Shown here: positions 1 through 10,303 of the stretch, in pieces
Position numbering within the stretch: position 1 is the stretch's first letter
Layout: each line of letters begins with the position of its first letter
Assembly: GCA_002633005.1 (NCBI GenBank)
Contig: NMRA01000009.1
Coordinates: 391,061-425,730, forward strand
DNA from: Phoronis australis
Lineage: Eukaryota > Phoronida > Phoronidae
DNA length: 34,670 bases
Reading direction: 5' to 3'
Position numbers and translations under genes: made by a program
The notes under the pieces: model-generated
Seen by the model: only the letters and a program-made list of their open reading frames with translations
Told to the model about the DNA's origin: nothing
Databases searched by the model: none

Positions 1-2640
1 GTATGTATGGATCAGACTTCCCTGCGACGCCACGACACCGGCCACCGTAGCGGGAGCAGCAAATTTCTTGACTAACACCTGCTGGATTAAGCAAAATGAC
101 GAAGTCCACGCATACACACATGCAAGCGTATCCAAATACAATTAAATGTATTTCCATGTGAAACCATTCAATGTTCTTTGAACATTGACTTGTGTGAGTT
201 CTTAATTTTCTTAGATCTGCCCAATCAGGTAGAACTGTGTTTCAAGTCATTCACTATAGGCAACTGAGGGTTCAAATTGGAAGTTCGCGTCGTATGACGT
301 CATATGACGTAGCAGATGCGAGCCTCATTTGCATATATTAGTGACATCTGTTGGTTCAAAAAAGAGGATCATGCCCGAGTACATGCCTGGGAAGAGGCAT
401 CTTTTGGAAGGATAAAACAAGTCATGTTCAAAGCATACTAGTGCCGTTAATATGCAGTCTTTGGGGACCAAAGTGGTGTCATTTTATAGCTAAAGAGTTA
501 AGCTTTCAAACACAATGCCTGGATTCCAGACGACTTTAACATTTACTTTTGAAATCACCTTTGAAAACACGTTAAAATGCGCTAAAACAGTTGTCCCTTC
601 CTGGTTATCTCTTCCTGATAACATTAACAATAAAACACAGATGACGCAACATTTAAGGGTACATTTCGAATGTCAGTGTAAGTGGAAATACAATTCACTA
701 AGTGAAATTACTTTCTACAGACACGGTCAGAATACGTTGAAATATGGACTGCTTGCCGTTTTGTGGCATAAGCAAGGTTTGCTTTAGTGGAGGGGCATAA
801 TACACCCCTGGTCAATTTCAGTTTTACTCCCCTCCGTCACTAGTCGACCCCCACTTTATCTCCGCCTTATTTTCGCCCTTTTCTTTGGTTGCTTCCGCAG
901 GCACGTTTGAAGGTAAACATTATTGGGGAGGTGGACACGAACCAATTTGACTTCGCCAGAGTTTTTGCCGTAGTCCCATTCTTCCTTATCGCCACCACTT
1001 CATGCGCGCCGCCACTTCACGCACGCGGACTTTTGCTGTTAGCGAAGCAAAGCACGTGGAGGCAGCTACCGGAAACTTGGGTACCCATGCTTCAACAAAA
1101 TTTCGTGGGAAAGGGTATTAACGTTTAGACCCGACACGGTTACGGGGTAGGATGTGATCTTGATCTTCAGGTGAGTATCGTTTACGATTTTAAGAATTTC
1201 ACTTTATTAAGATGCCAAAAAGATCAAAATCATTATTTAGGAGGTATAAAAGTAAGACAAGAAACCCCTACCGCGAGCTGCGAATTCTGGAGAAACCCAG
1301 GGAGAAACAGCACCACCTCGAAGTGAACAAACCAAACATCGTTTTAGAAACTTCACTTATAAGTTCGTCTCTTATTTCTGAAAGCGCAAAATAACAAGGC
1401 CTAAGATTCATGTTATTAGGATCAAGTGTGGGATAGTTCACTTCACTATAGGGTAGGCATTAAAAGGGAACTGTATTTTATTCTGAATAAATTCTGGGTA
1501 GTTTTCTATGAATTGTTGATTAATTTCACAAATAATTCAACACCAAAAATTAAACTTATGTTCTCTAACGAAGCTCAAAAAAATTACCGGCTTGGAGCGC
1601 TGCTTAGTCTCGTGACGTATTTGGCGGGGGTAAGGTCACTGTCCTGTGTTAGCGTGCAATCAAGTAGCGTTTTTTGTATTGTCGGAATAAGAAATTTTAG
1701 TGTGAAATTTCGGGTTACAAAGGATATCTGTTTGAGCAAAGGCAACACAAAGTGATACCTAGTCATCGTCATCGTCAGACGAAAATTTGCCGGTGTAACT
1801 GGTGTCAGTGACTGTGCCGAGGGCAATGTGGACACTAGCCATCCAGTCAGCCAGTTGTCAGCCAATACTCCGGCAGCTCTGTAAACTTGAAGGGTTGGTA
1901 AGTTACCGACTGTACCTGTATGAAGACTATCGTACCACTGTGTGTTGAGCTCCGTTAACCCCGAAATTTCAGACAGCCGTTGACTACCCGGGTATAGTTG
2001 ACTCAGTTATGCTCGTCACCTCGTCGTAAAACTTAGGCTACATCAACATATAAAGCTAACGGACCGGCGGGGGCGCATGCAAAATCTGATATAGTCACCC
2101 GACACTTCCATTGTTCGTTGCAGCCGTTTAAGTGGAAAACAATCAAATAAACGTCCTTTGGTAGCATAATTTGCCGCCTTTTTAACAAAGAAGTGTGTTG
2201 TCCGTTTCAAGAACAGCACGCTCGTGACACGGCGCACGCGCCATTTCATAAAAATTTGAGACGTCTTTCGGGACATCATAACAGCTTCGCAGCACCAAGG
2301 TTGTTCTAAAATTCGGTTTGCTGGTGTAAAAATACTAAAAACTTGAAACAAAATGAAACAAGCTCCGATAATTTGTTATAACATGTACGCAATCTAGGTA
2401 CCGTCAGCGACGAACACATGATAAAAGAATCAGGGGAAAAAGAAACTGGTAAAGGTCAGGTGACGTAATCGCAAAAAGCCGACTCAAGAAAACACATCAC
2501 AATTTTACTAGCACCAGCCGATGAACGATCGCTAACATTTCCAACACCGGTAAATACAGAAGTTAGTTTACTCTAGGAACCTGTTTCCTAGGTTTACTCA
2601 AGGATGACTTAGTTTTAATGACATTTATTTGAGTCACATT
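1..2640. other. Stretch without a recognised gene
   Basis: I see no recognisable protein, RNA gene or transposon here. Several open frames of 60-109 codons occur on both strands, but none has a motif or splice context that I recognise. The longest on the - strand (2351-2043) stays open for about 100 codons and is basic, without a known domain. A perfect CRE palindrome (TGACGTCA) lies at 295-302 and is listed separately. A 7-bp-stem inverted repeat (CTAGGAA/TTCCTAG) lies near 2573-2591. Confidence 0.5.
295..302. promoter_or_regulatory. CRE palindrome TGACGTCA
   Basis: Perfect 8-bp ATF/CREB consensus, followed at once by a second TGACGT half. No gene start is recognised next to it, so its function is unknown. 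The same octamer recurs in the gypsy LTRs and upstream of the discoidin gene. Confidence 0.4.
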
Positions 2641-2689
2641 TTATTTGCACATTTTTTACCCATATCGGCTTAAACCTGTAGGCCTATAT

Positions 2690-2811
2690 CTAGTATACAC
2701 TGAGCTTTGGGCCAAGGCTTGGGTAACCCGGCGATGGTATGCGATGACCATCCCTTTAGAAGACGCCTTTTTCGAAGAGTTTGAGCAACCAGGTGCCATA
2801 CAAAAAGGCAT
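2690..2811 (-). pseudogene. THAP-domain N-terminus, fragment or first exon
   Basis: The - strand frame from the ATG at 2811 begins MPFCMAPGCSNSSKKASSKG and then has a Tyr-His pair. This fits the start of a THAP zinc finger (Met-Pro, Cys-x4-Cys, then an aromatic-His pair in the first beta-alpha segment). The distal Trp and the C-x2-H-F half are not found in frame. A frame change just after the Tyr-His leads to a LPKPWPKA stretch, so the domain may be frameshifted or may be cut by an intron. Upstream on the - strand there is an inverted CCAAT box and a CACGTCA half CRE near 2940-2975, which would suit a promoter. It could be a host THAP gene, a domesticated transposase or a transposon scrap. 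It is not closely similar to the Kolobok THAP copies elsewhere in this window. Confidence 0.45.
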
Positions 2812-2937
2812 AGCGAACCTTTTACAGCACTGTGGCAAACAATAAAAAATAAGGACGATTGATACAATGATAAATTACGATGTAAACTCTTCAAATATGA
2901 CATAAGCAATGAATGTGCAAAGCAGCCGATACCCCGC

Positions 2938-2978
2938 CGTTCACGTCACTGACACATCAGCCAATCAGCGATCGCTTT
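2938..2978 (-). promoter_or_regulatory. Possible promoter: CCAAT box and half CRE
   Basis: On the - strand this stretch contains ATTGGCTGA (inverted CCAAT box) and TGACGTGA, about 130-160 bp upstream of the THAP-like ATG at 2811. It is GC-richer than its surroundings. There is no TATA box. The assignment is an inference from motif and spacing only. Confidence 0.3.
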
Positions 2979-3577
2979 CAGAATTTAGTGTTTTGACCAT
3001 GAATACGAATTGGCTTTTGTTTGGCACGCAATTCAGGCAAATGTGAGTTTTATTTGTATGTTAGAACCGATTAATTGCAACATTATTTTGACTACAGTCC
3101 CCTTTTAAAGAGATACATTTTGAAAAGATGCCATTCCGTGGTACACAGACTAAGGAACTGTTTCAAACTCCCTTGAATTGATACCCGAGTTTCTAGTGGC
3201 TACTTCCTCGCGGGCAAATTATATTGGCAAACAACAATGTCTTAGAGATCAAGTTATTTCAGATTGCCAAAAATCACCTAGTGGACGAACTACTTGTCGT
3301 AGGTTTGGGCTATGATGGTTGCGATCTTCTTGAATTTCAGCCTGCATCAAATTCCACTGAGTTTCATCAGTTTCTTACAAGATGTTCTCATAAAAGGCCA
3401 AAAAGAACTATAACGTCGCAGGTGCACGACATATATAAAACCAATTGAATAATATAAGAATTATATTGTCAAGTAATCAGCATTGAATCAAACGACATCA
3501 AGGTAAGTTAAAAAGCAACAAAGCTATTTATACAGGTCTGAGGCCACAGTAGAGACTTGTGTATCTCCTAGAGGCCT
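2979..3577. other. Stretch without a recognised gene
   Basis: Open frames up to 74 codons occur, but none shows a known motif, and no repeats were recognised. This is plain intergenic or intronic sequence as far as can be read. Confidence 0.45.
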
Positions 3578-3579
3578 GT

Positions 3580-5220
3580 GAAGCTCCTCAAAAGTAAAAC
3601 AAGAGCAACGCGGAGCGTTGAAATGCACCCACGAATACACCGCAACGGAGTGTTTCTAGAGGTGTTTATTTGGAACATAAAATGGCCACTAGATGGCACA
3701 AAATACGTCGAATCCAACCGAAAACTGGTATGTGTCATCAAATCTATTTACCAAATATCATAAAAATCCGTCAAGGAACTTCTGACAAACCGAGGAAAAC
3801 AAAAAAGTGTAATTGCCACTAAGAGACTATAGGCGCAAAAAAACTACGAGACACCACAGTAGAGTCGTCTGAAAATCATCGTCAGGCTTCCTCTTCACAT
3901 TAGGAACATACATGCCAATTTCCACAACCATCCTTAGAGTAGTTTGGTTGACAGAGGTGCAAACGCCAAATAACACGACTCGAAAACACTAAAACTGGCC
4001 ACTAGGTGGCGCGCAATACCACAAATCAAACCAAAATGCGAAAGATAGCGTCAACTCACTAATAGATACCTACCTGCAAAATTTTATGAAAATCCCTTGA
4101 GGACCTTTGAAGATACACAGGTGAAATTAAATATATAAAATTGTCACTAGGGGGCACACCGGTAGTCAGATCCATCCGAAAGTCATCGTCGTTTGTTGAC
4201 AAGTTCATATAAATACACTTGTTAAATTTAATAAAGATCCTGAACAGGGTTTAGGAGATACAGCCTTGGGCGTAAAAAACTGCTACTAGGAGGCGCCACA
4301 GTTTTCAGGGTCGTCGGAAAATCATCGTCATCCCTCCTTTTCACATTAGGAACATATATGCCAATTTCCACAATCATCATGAGAGTGGTTTAGTTGACAG
4401 AGGGGCAGATGCCAAAAAAACAGACTCGAAAACAGTAAAAATGGCTACAAGGTGGCGCAAATTGCCTCGAATTCAACCGAAAACCGGATGACAGTGTCAC
4501 TCACTAATAGATGTCTATCTGCCAAATTTTATGAAAACCCATTGATGACCTTTGAAGATACAAAGGTAAACGTAAAAAACTAAAATTGCCACTAGGGTGC
4601 ACACCGGTAGCCCGATCTGTCCGAAAGTCGTTGTCCTCTGTTGTCAACTTCATATAAATACACCCGAAAATTCAATAAAGATCCTGTAGAGCATTTGGGA
4701 GGTACAGCCATGGCCGCAAAAACAAACAAAACTGCCACTAGTAGCAGCCACGGTAGTCGAAGTCAGCGGAAAATCATCGTCAACCACTCTCTTCACAGTA
4801 AGAACAAATATGCCAATTTTCAAAATCATCTCTAGAGCGGTTTGGTTGATAGAAGGGCGGACGCCAAAAACACACTCGAAAACAGTAAAAAAAGGCCATT
4901 AGTACTGTGGTGGAAAGTACCTCGAATCCGTCGGAAAACGGGAGGATGGCATTATCTCAGTCACTAATAGGTGCCTAACTGTCAAATTTTATGAAAATCC
5001 ATTGCGGACCTCCGAAGGTGCAGAGGTAAGTGTAAAAAATAAAATTGCCTCTAGGGAGCACAATGGTTGTCAGAGAGGTCCAAAATTCGTCGTCCGAAAT
5101 TCGTCGTCATAATTTGTCGTCAGCTTCATAGGAACAAATCTACCAAATCATCATCAAGATCCTGTGAGGGGTTTAATGAGGAGATACAGCTGCGGACGAC
5201 GCCCGACGCCCGCGCGGCCC
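3580..5220 (+). repeat. ~445-bp tandem repeat, trimer of ~147-bp subunits with CTCF-like motifs
   Basis: At least three large units can be aligned by eye. The block 'AAAATCATCGTC...CACATTAGGAACATA' recurs near 3875, 4320 and 4770, and the block 'TTTTATGAAAATCC' recurs near 4082, 4527 and 4987. A partial, more divergent unit precedes them (3600-3860). Within each unit a shorter subunit of about 140-160 bp repeats three times: a CCACTAGRKGGC-like core, then a 'CGA-ATCC-CCGAAAA' block, then an A/T-rich 'TGCCAA-TTTTATGAAAATCC' block and a 'GACAGAGG/GATACA' block. The subunit has the look of the 'CAAATTTCATGAAAATCCG' low-copy repeats found in many aquatic invertebrates, a family I cannot name. The array ends just before a gypsy RNase H scrap. 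Confidence 0.8.
3999..4012 (+). promoter_or_regulatory. Best CTCF-like core in the repeat array
   Basis: TGGCCACTAGGTGGCGC at 3996-4012 matches the CTCF core consensus CCASYAGRKGGCRS at every position (3999-4012). A second full match lies at 3686-3699 (CCACTAGATGGCAC). Near matches in the same orientation lie at 4144-4157, 4283-4296, 4445-4458 and 4589-4602, each with one or two mismatches. More decayed versions lie at about 3816, 4735, 4896 and 5048. The match is read directly from the sequence; binding is inferred. Confidence 0.5.
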
Positions 5221-5245
5221 AGTCAGAGATGACGGCAATATGCTA

Positions 5246-5344
5246 CCACAGCACCATACGCTCGATCCTTGCACAGCATCTCGGTCCAGTGGTTTCTAAA
5301 GGTTTATGGTCTGTAATCAGATCAAACTCTTTAGCAAACACTGA
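5246..5344 (-). pseudogene. Ty3/gypsy RNase H fragment
   Basis: The - strand frame reads a run ending TDHKPLE followed about 10 residues later by ARIERMVL. This is the RNase H region of Ty3/gypsy pol proteins (asp-His-Lys-Pro-Leu followed by the Arg-rich RMLL helix). The linker between the two parts is shortened and the frame is lost on both sides, so only some 35 codons remain. It lies directly beyond the 445-bp repeat array. It is more divergent than, and separate from, the complete gypsy element at 12.8-17.3 kb. Confidence 0.6.
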
Positions 5345-5670
5345 GTAATCACTTTGGCCGTACCCAGCCAACTTCCCCAAGTGGCCAGGGTGTGCAAAAG
5401 TTGAATATTGATTGCATTTTTGCAAATGACCTCTGAACCAATCAAACACAATCGCGTATCTTGAATCTAAAACGACTCATTTTCAAACAGGGACAATTTC
5501 TGGGGGCACGGAGATAATTCATTTTATATGTATATGTCATACAAGGTAGGCCCTACGTGTTAGTACCGGCAGCTAATGTACATGATTGAAGTACAGCCAG
5601 TGATACCTGCATTTTGCCATATAGCTACTACGGCCCAATGTTCTTTTTAGTATGTCAATTCAAAACTCAC

Positions 5671-5743
5671 CTCCCTCAGCGGAAGTAGACTGCAGTTCAC
5701 ACAACAGTAAAACCAGCAGGGACAATTTGAGGAGAATCTGCAT
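5671..5743 (-). CDS. Candidate first coding exon of a secreted protein
   Basis: On the - strand the ATG at 5743 opens MQILLKLSLLVLLLCELQST, a classic signal peptide: a short basic start, an 11-residue Leu/Val core and a small-residue cleavage region (Ser-Thr-Ser-Ala). The frame runs for 24 codons plus one base and meets GTGAGT (5670-5665), a perfect consensus 5' splice site, giving phase 1, the usual phase for extracellular modular proteins. The upstream - strand region has an inverted CCAAT (GATTGGCG near 5790). No downstream exon was recognised between 5670 and 1, so the rest of the gene may lie outside the window, or the call may be wrong. What it secretes is unknown. Confidence 0.45.
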
Positions 5744-7904
5744 GGCGTGGACCTTTTAAGTTAACAGCCGATCAAGACCGGCTCGCCAATCCGAGTTAGA
5801 TTTTGCAGGGCCGATGACTGCGAGATAAAATTAGCGACACGAGTCTTTCGTTTGATTTGTAACAACAGACGCAAGTACCGTACTTCCCGTCATTGTCACC
5901 CTCCCTAAGCGGCTGTAGATATGTAAATTATGATCAGGAAAATTCCACGTTTGTAGAGTCACCAGTAATGTTCTTGATCATAGTTAAGATACATTTGGAA
6001 TAGTTCATTTTTTGTGGTATAGACTGGGCCCTACACTAGCCTAGTAATCTCCAGAAGGGTATAATAAATAAAGACCGGATACTTTTGAGGCTGACTCTAG
6101 CACAATGGGTCCATTTTCACAGTTTGAATGGGTGGTTTCATTAATTTCCCCGAGAGGCAAATTCTCAACAGTTAGGAGAGTAGTCAATTACCCATTACTC
6201 GCCTTATCCTCTGACGTGTATCGTATCAAATACGGTACTTCTTAACCTGTTAGCAGAACTGATTAGGTCGTCGCCTATGAACTGTTTTCAAAAAATAGGT
6301 CATCAAGGTAGACAGGTTTGTAAAGAGTTGACAAACACAAGCTTTGTTGGCAGAGGTGTACCCGGGGCTGAGTATACTATCCTTGGTCGCGACGTTGGTG
6401 GTTTGAGTCGAGGAAGTAATATTTCGTCGTATTCAATGGCCAAGTTTTTATTGCTCCAGGTGTAGCGCTGTATTGTTTGCAATGTGCAGGAAAGCTATTT
6501 ATTGTATAGCTCACATCGAACAACAACAAGTGTCAAAATACTTCATACGACACCGACACTCAAATTTCATTGGATCCCTTTCGTTATCAATATTGCGAGG
6601 TACTTTGGGATAATCTTGACCTGCTTTGCCCAAAATTTTCAGAATTTCTACTTTCAGAAAATGTCACGGATTTATACATAATGAAGTTACGTACATATTT
6701 GGATAACAGGCTTGTCGATAAGGTCCTATAATATTTACGCTCGTCGTGTTACGCTCGTCTTTCTTTCCCTCGTCGTTTTATGTTCCTCGTTTTACACTCG
6801 TCGTTTTACGAACTCGACAGACGATCGTAATTCACGAGTGTAAATTAGTGGCAATACTTTCCTCCCCGGCATCGACAAACGTAAGAACAGGGTTTATGTT
6901 TTTAGGTTACAGTGGAAAGAACGTACGTGTAGTGTAATTTTTACCCAAATACGATACAGTGGACCAAAGTGTATTCGAACATTTTCTACAGATATTTACA
7001 CCTCTAATGTAAACGTCTCTAATCGACCATCTCCGCCAGCGAGTATCTGACTTGGCTTGACGTTAACAGAACCTATTCCAACAACTGATCAGCGCAACAA
7101 AGTGAAAGGTCTTGCTCTTGTCAGTCACTGGTTTTCTGTTTTCAATAACAAAGGCTTCTCGTACAAGTTACAATGAATGCAGTTGGCTTCTTGCTGGTTG
7201 TCCCGTCCCACACTCAGTGCCGAGTTTGTGACGACCCCTTACAGTTAATGTTGACCTGAGTTTCTCCATGAACGTTTTGGCCATGGATGAGAGTTCGGTG
7301 ACTACTGGTGCAGGTTTAGCAAAATGTGAACCGGCACTAATATAGACATTTTGATAAAAATGAACGTCAGTTAGGGGCGCGGGCTAGTGTCCAGTGGTGT
7401 AACGAGGGAGCGGGGCGGAAGTGATTCCTAGCGCCAACAGAGAAGGGACGCCGACGAGCCGTCACTACCCCAACAAGTAAGAAGTGGATGGACACAAGCG
7501 CAGGCAGGTTATCTTTCGTAGTGGGGGGCGCCGGAAATGTGAGCTCAAACCCTCCCCCTGCCCACGTGGTCAATAGCAGTTTCCCAGTGGCTCCACTACT
7601 CTTGGCTTCTCGACACTAGTCTTGCTCCTCCAGTAAGTCCTTTTCCTCCAACTTCCCTTCGGCTTTCTTAACTTAACGATAGAACTGTCAATCGACGTCT
7701 ATATGTTTGGTGAAGATCGACACGGTCATGGGCTGGGTGGAAACTCTTACCAGTGGCTCGCACCCTTCACACCAGGAACTCTTTTACCAGATACAAAATA
7801 CCACAGAAACTGAAGTCATACCAAATAGTTAATTTTCATAGGAAAAGATCGAAGTGTACCATAAAGTTTCTATGTGTTGTTGTTTCGGTTTATTGCGCTG
7901 AAAA
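5744..7904. other. Stretch without a recognised gene
   Basis: No recognised coding region. A short degenerate repeat of the type TCGTCGTTTTAC occurs about five times at 6735-6815. The piece 7390-7570 is GC-rich and has a 'GTGGTGTAACGAGGGAGCGGG' flavour seen in many DNA-transposon repeats, but I could not find its ends. The open frames here are short and without motifs. Confidence 0.45.
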
Positions 7905-8697
7905 TGTCTGTGTGTCGAACTTGGCCTGTATTGACTCAACATCGCCTGATGGGCTGCTTACAGTCTCTGGGCTGGAGACAAAACCACCCCGGCGACAGGG
8001 CGAATCATTGCTAGTTCCCGGAATTGCACGCTCTGGAGGTACGTTCGGAGGCACGGAAGACAGTAGATGAAGCGCCTTCAGTCACTGTAGAGGCCACAGC
8101 TCGCTTCAAAAATTCACTTCTCGGGGCCGTGGCAACGGGGCACTACCGGGAATCAACAGCGACATTCACCCTTCTTCAGGCGTTGTTTTGCAGGAACCTA
8201 CAGTTCCGCGTACATATCTTTTTCGTAATCCAACGGTAGAAAATGCTTGCCACACACTCGGTAATTTTCCACTGTTTTGTAGCCTAAGTTGCGTGGACGG
8301 TAACGCGGCGTTCTTCACGCGAACGGGTCAAGTACGGCGGAGCGTGTCATCTTTCGGAAAATGGTGTAATGGCACACCAAAGTGCGCGAGACAATAACAA
8401 GTGCACCCCGGTACGCAGCAACCGTGCGGCATGTTGACTGACTCGTAAACAAATGCAAATAACAACCGAACTTATCACAACCGAGGTAAAACAATGATCG
8501 ACTCGACAGGTCACACAGTCAGACTATATGAAAACAAAATGTCGGGAAATCTTTAACCCCCTAAACGTCACTTCCGGAGTTAGGCACGACTAATTAATAA
8601 AACTATTGGAAGCCTTTATTAACCGAAACAAATGTCTGGAATAATCAACGAACCGTATTTTGACTAAAAATGACATGGAAAATGGTTGCCGTCTCCT
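7905..8697. mobile_element. Truncated Kolobok-like DNA transposon copy
   Basis: From about 7905 the sequence follows the copy at 17485-18796 (shared landmarks: GTGTCGAAC, CTAGTTCCCGGAATTGCACG, TCGACAGGTCACACAGTCA, CACTTCCGGAGT). It ends with GGTTGCCGTCTCCT directly next to TTAA (8698-8701), equivalent to the right terminus of the other copy. The left terminus is missing, so this is a 5'-truncated or internally broken copy. TTAA target duplications together with a THAP transposase are typical of the Kolobok superfamily. Confidence 0.7.
8168..8432 (-). pseudogene. THAP domain of a Kolobok-type transposase, broken
   Basis: The - strand ATG at 8432 begins MPHGCCVPGC and continues to HHFPKDDTLRRT before a stop codon sits where the conserved Trp is expected. 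In another frame, further on, VCGKHFLPLDYEKDMYAEL supplies the C-x2-H-F half of the C2CH zinc site. Together they cover the THAP fold: N-terminal Cys pair, FPKD, Arg-Arg, then Cys-Gly-Lys-His-Phe and the closing acidic-aromatic helix. At least one stop and one frame change separate the halves, so no working protein is made. It lies inside the truncated Kolobok copy. Confidence 0.7.
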
Positions 8698-8889
8698 TTA
8701 ACCGTGTTCGTCAATTACTGATCAGAATGTACAAATCTGTTGGCGCACCGTTAAGCCTACCTTTAAAAGACATGCATTTGTTGGAACACAATTTATGTTT
8801 TTTTATTGCTATAAATATTTGGTTGGTATAACACAGGTCCCAATGAACTGCTAGGCCCGGTAGCCTATGGTATTGTTAAGACGGACCTG

Positions 8890-9430
8890 TTTTTAGATAC
8901 AATCCTGAGTTGATCTACTTCCAAACAACACATGAAAATCCCTTGAGAATAGTTGTCGAATTCGCCTGAAAATTAAATGGTGCCGACGCAATCTCATCAT
9001 ATACATCTGTGTCAAGTTTCGAAGAAATCCGTCAGTCGATTCTTTTATGTCATCCGGAAACACTCTTCCCTCAAACAACACTTGAAAAAACTCCTTATCG
9101 AGAACAAAATGGCCAGGTGCTACAGTGATCGAACCCGCTCGAAATGTTAATGTTTCCGGCGCATTGAAATCGTATACCTCTGTTTCACGTTTTATTGAAA
9201 TCCGTCCGTTGGTTCTCTAGAAATCATACGGAAACGCTCCAGCCCCAAAACTACTGAAAAAGCCACGCCCCCTGACCCCAGGGAGTGAGTCAGATTGAAA
9301 AGTGTTGACTTACACCCCTGTGCCAAATTTCATCAAAATACGACAAAGGGTTTTTGAGATATCGAGCAAGCACCCAAACATCCTAACAATCGGACGCACG
9401 GGCAAATTGACTACAATATGCGACCAAATG
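8890..9430 (+). repeat. Degenerate ~140-170-bp repeats
   Basis: Three related blocks recur near 9008, 9178 and 9318. Each has a 'CTGTGTCAAGTTTCGAAGAA'-like piece, then 'ATCCGTC', then a 'TTCT-T-GAAATCATACGGAAACGC'-like piece. The last block reads GTGCCAAATTTCATCAAAAT and TTTTTGAGATATCGAGC. This is the same style of repeat as the array at 3.6-5.2 kb (a 'CAAATTTYATGAAAATCCG' core) but without clear CTCF-like cores. It runs straight into the GT microsatellite. Confidence 0.55.
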
Positions 9431-9431
9431 G

Positions 9432-9474
9432 GCGTGTGCGTGTGCGTGCGTGTGTGCGTGCGTGTGTGTTTGTT

Positions 9475-9515
<41 letters not shown>

Positions 9516-9518
9516 GGA
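9432..9518. repeat. (GT)n / (TGCG)n microsatellite
   Basis: About 85 bp of alternating GT with GTGC and TTTG interruptions. The Cys-Val rich open frame through it is a low-complexity artefact. Confidence 0.95.
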
Positions 9519-9519
9519 C

Positions 9520-10140
9520 GCATGAAGCGGAACAAGTATCCCGAAAGCCGTGTTTTCCCTAAGGTATATGTGGAGTTTTCAGGATTTTCCTACCGATGAC
9601 TTACATGTATGAATTTTTTCATTTTCTCACATTTTTGGGAATTAATAGCACAAAGAGTGTACGCTTACTTTTTGAAGAAGTTTACCACATGCAACTCTAT
9701 TATTCTACTTTTTAAGAGACCTTCTCTTCTTATTCCCCTGCCTTTCAAATACTAATTATAAGCCACGTCATAAAAAACAGTTTTCCATGCTATCCAAATA
9801 GAACACCTAGACCATCGACAGCAACCCTGCCAACTCTTACGGCACACCCTTATCCCACACCATAACCACACTTTTATCACAGACATTTAGTGCACGTGAC
9901 TGAAATAAATGTGACAACCATAGACAACGGTGCATGCCTAAGGTCACACTGTTTCCACACAGAAATGAGTATGTGCATAAAATATTGAACTGGCGTCGGT
10001 AGTCTCGTGACCGTGTTTTTACACGGTGATCGATGCGGAAACAAACACTGGTCTCTTATTTAAGTTTGATTTTATTGTCCTTAGGAGTAGCAATCAATTT
10101 TTAGAACAATTTTGTTGTTACAACGCTCATTTGAAACAAG
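9520..10140. other. Upstream flank of the discoidin gene, nothing recognised
   Basis: A/T-rich sequence with no open frame or repeat that I recognise. It presumably holds distal promoter sequence of the gene starting at 10304. Confidence 0.4.
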
Positions 10141-10148
10141 TGACGTCA
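10141..10148 (+). promoter_or_regulatory. CRE in the discoidin gene promoter region
   Basis: Perfect TGACGTCA palindrome about 155 bp upstream of the ATG at 10304, in a position that suits a proximal promoter element. ATF/CREB-type control is an inference. Confidence 0.45.
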
Positions 10149-10209
10149 TCCGTAGTTAAAGAATGACATGGGCTATAGCTCACTGCATGTTCTTTCTCAT
10201 CGGACGAGC

Positions 10210-10220
10210 TTATCTGATAA
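10210..10220 (+). promoter_or_regulatory. Palindromic GATA-type site
   Basis: TTATCTGATAA gives two overlapping WGATAA-type half-sites on opposite strands, about 84 bp upstream of the discoidin ATG. No TATA box at a suitable distance was seen. Confidence 0.35.
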
Positions 10221-10303
10221 AATTAGTTGACAAGAGCTTCTCTAGGCATTCATAGAACACTTGAATCTAGCAGAGGGCATATACAACATTAAACGTGCAA
10301 GAC

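Noticed and set aside
889-1394. Two + strand open frames (79 and 60 codons)
   Set aside because: No motifs; the first frame has no ATG at its listed start, and the second is just a basic A-rich chance frame.
2043-2351. 102-codon - strand open frame
   Set aside because: Basic composition but no domain, and no start or splice context that I can support; it may be chance or leader sequence.
3224-3763. Open frames at 3224-3448 and 3578-3763
   Set aside because: No domain is recognisable, and the second lies partly in the 445-bp repeat.
9302-9562. Cys-Val rich open frame of 86 codons
   Set aside because: It is created by the GT microsatellite; the Cys-Val repeat is TGTGTG read in frame.
10295-10303. 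Upstream in-frame start for the discoidin gene at 10295
   Set aside because: The codon at 10295 is GTG; the ATG at 10304 begins the signal peptide directly.
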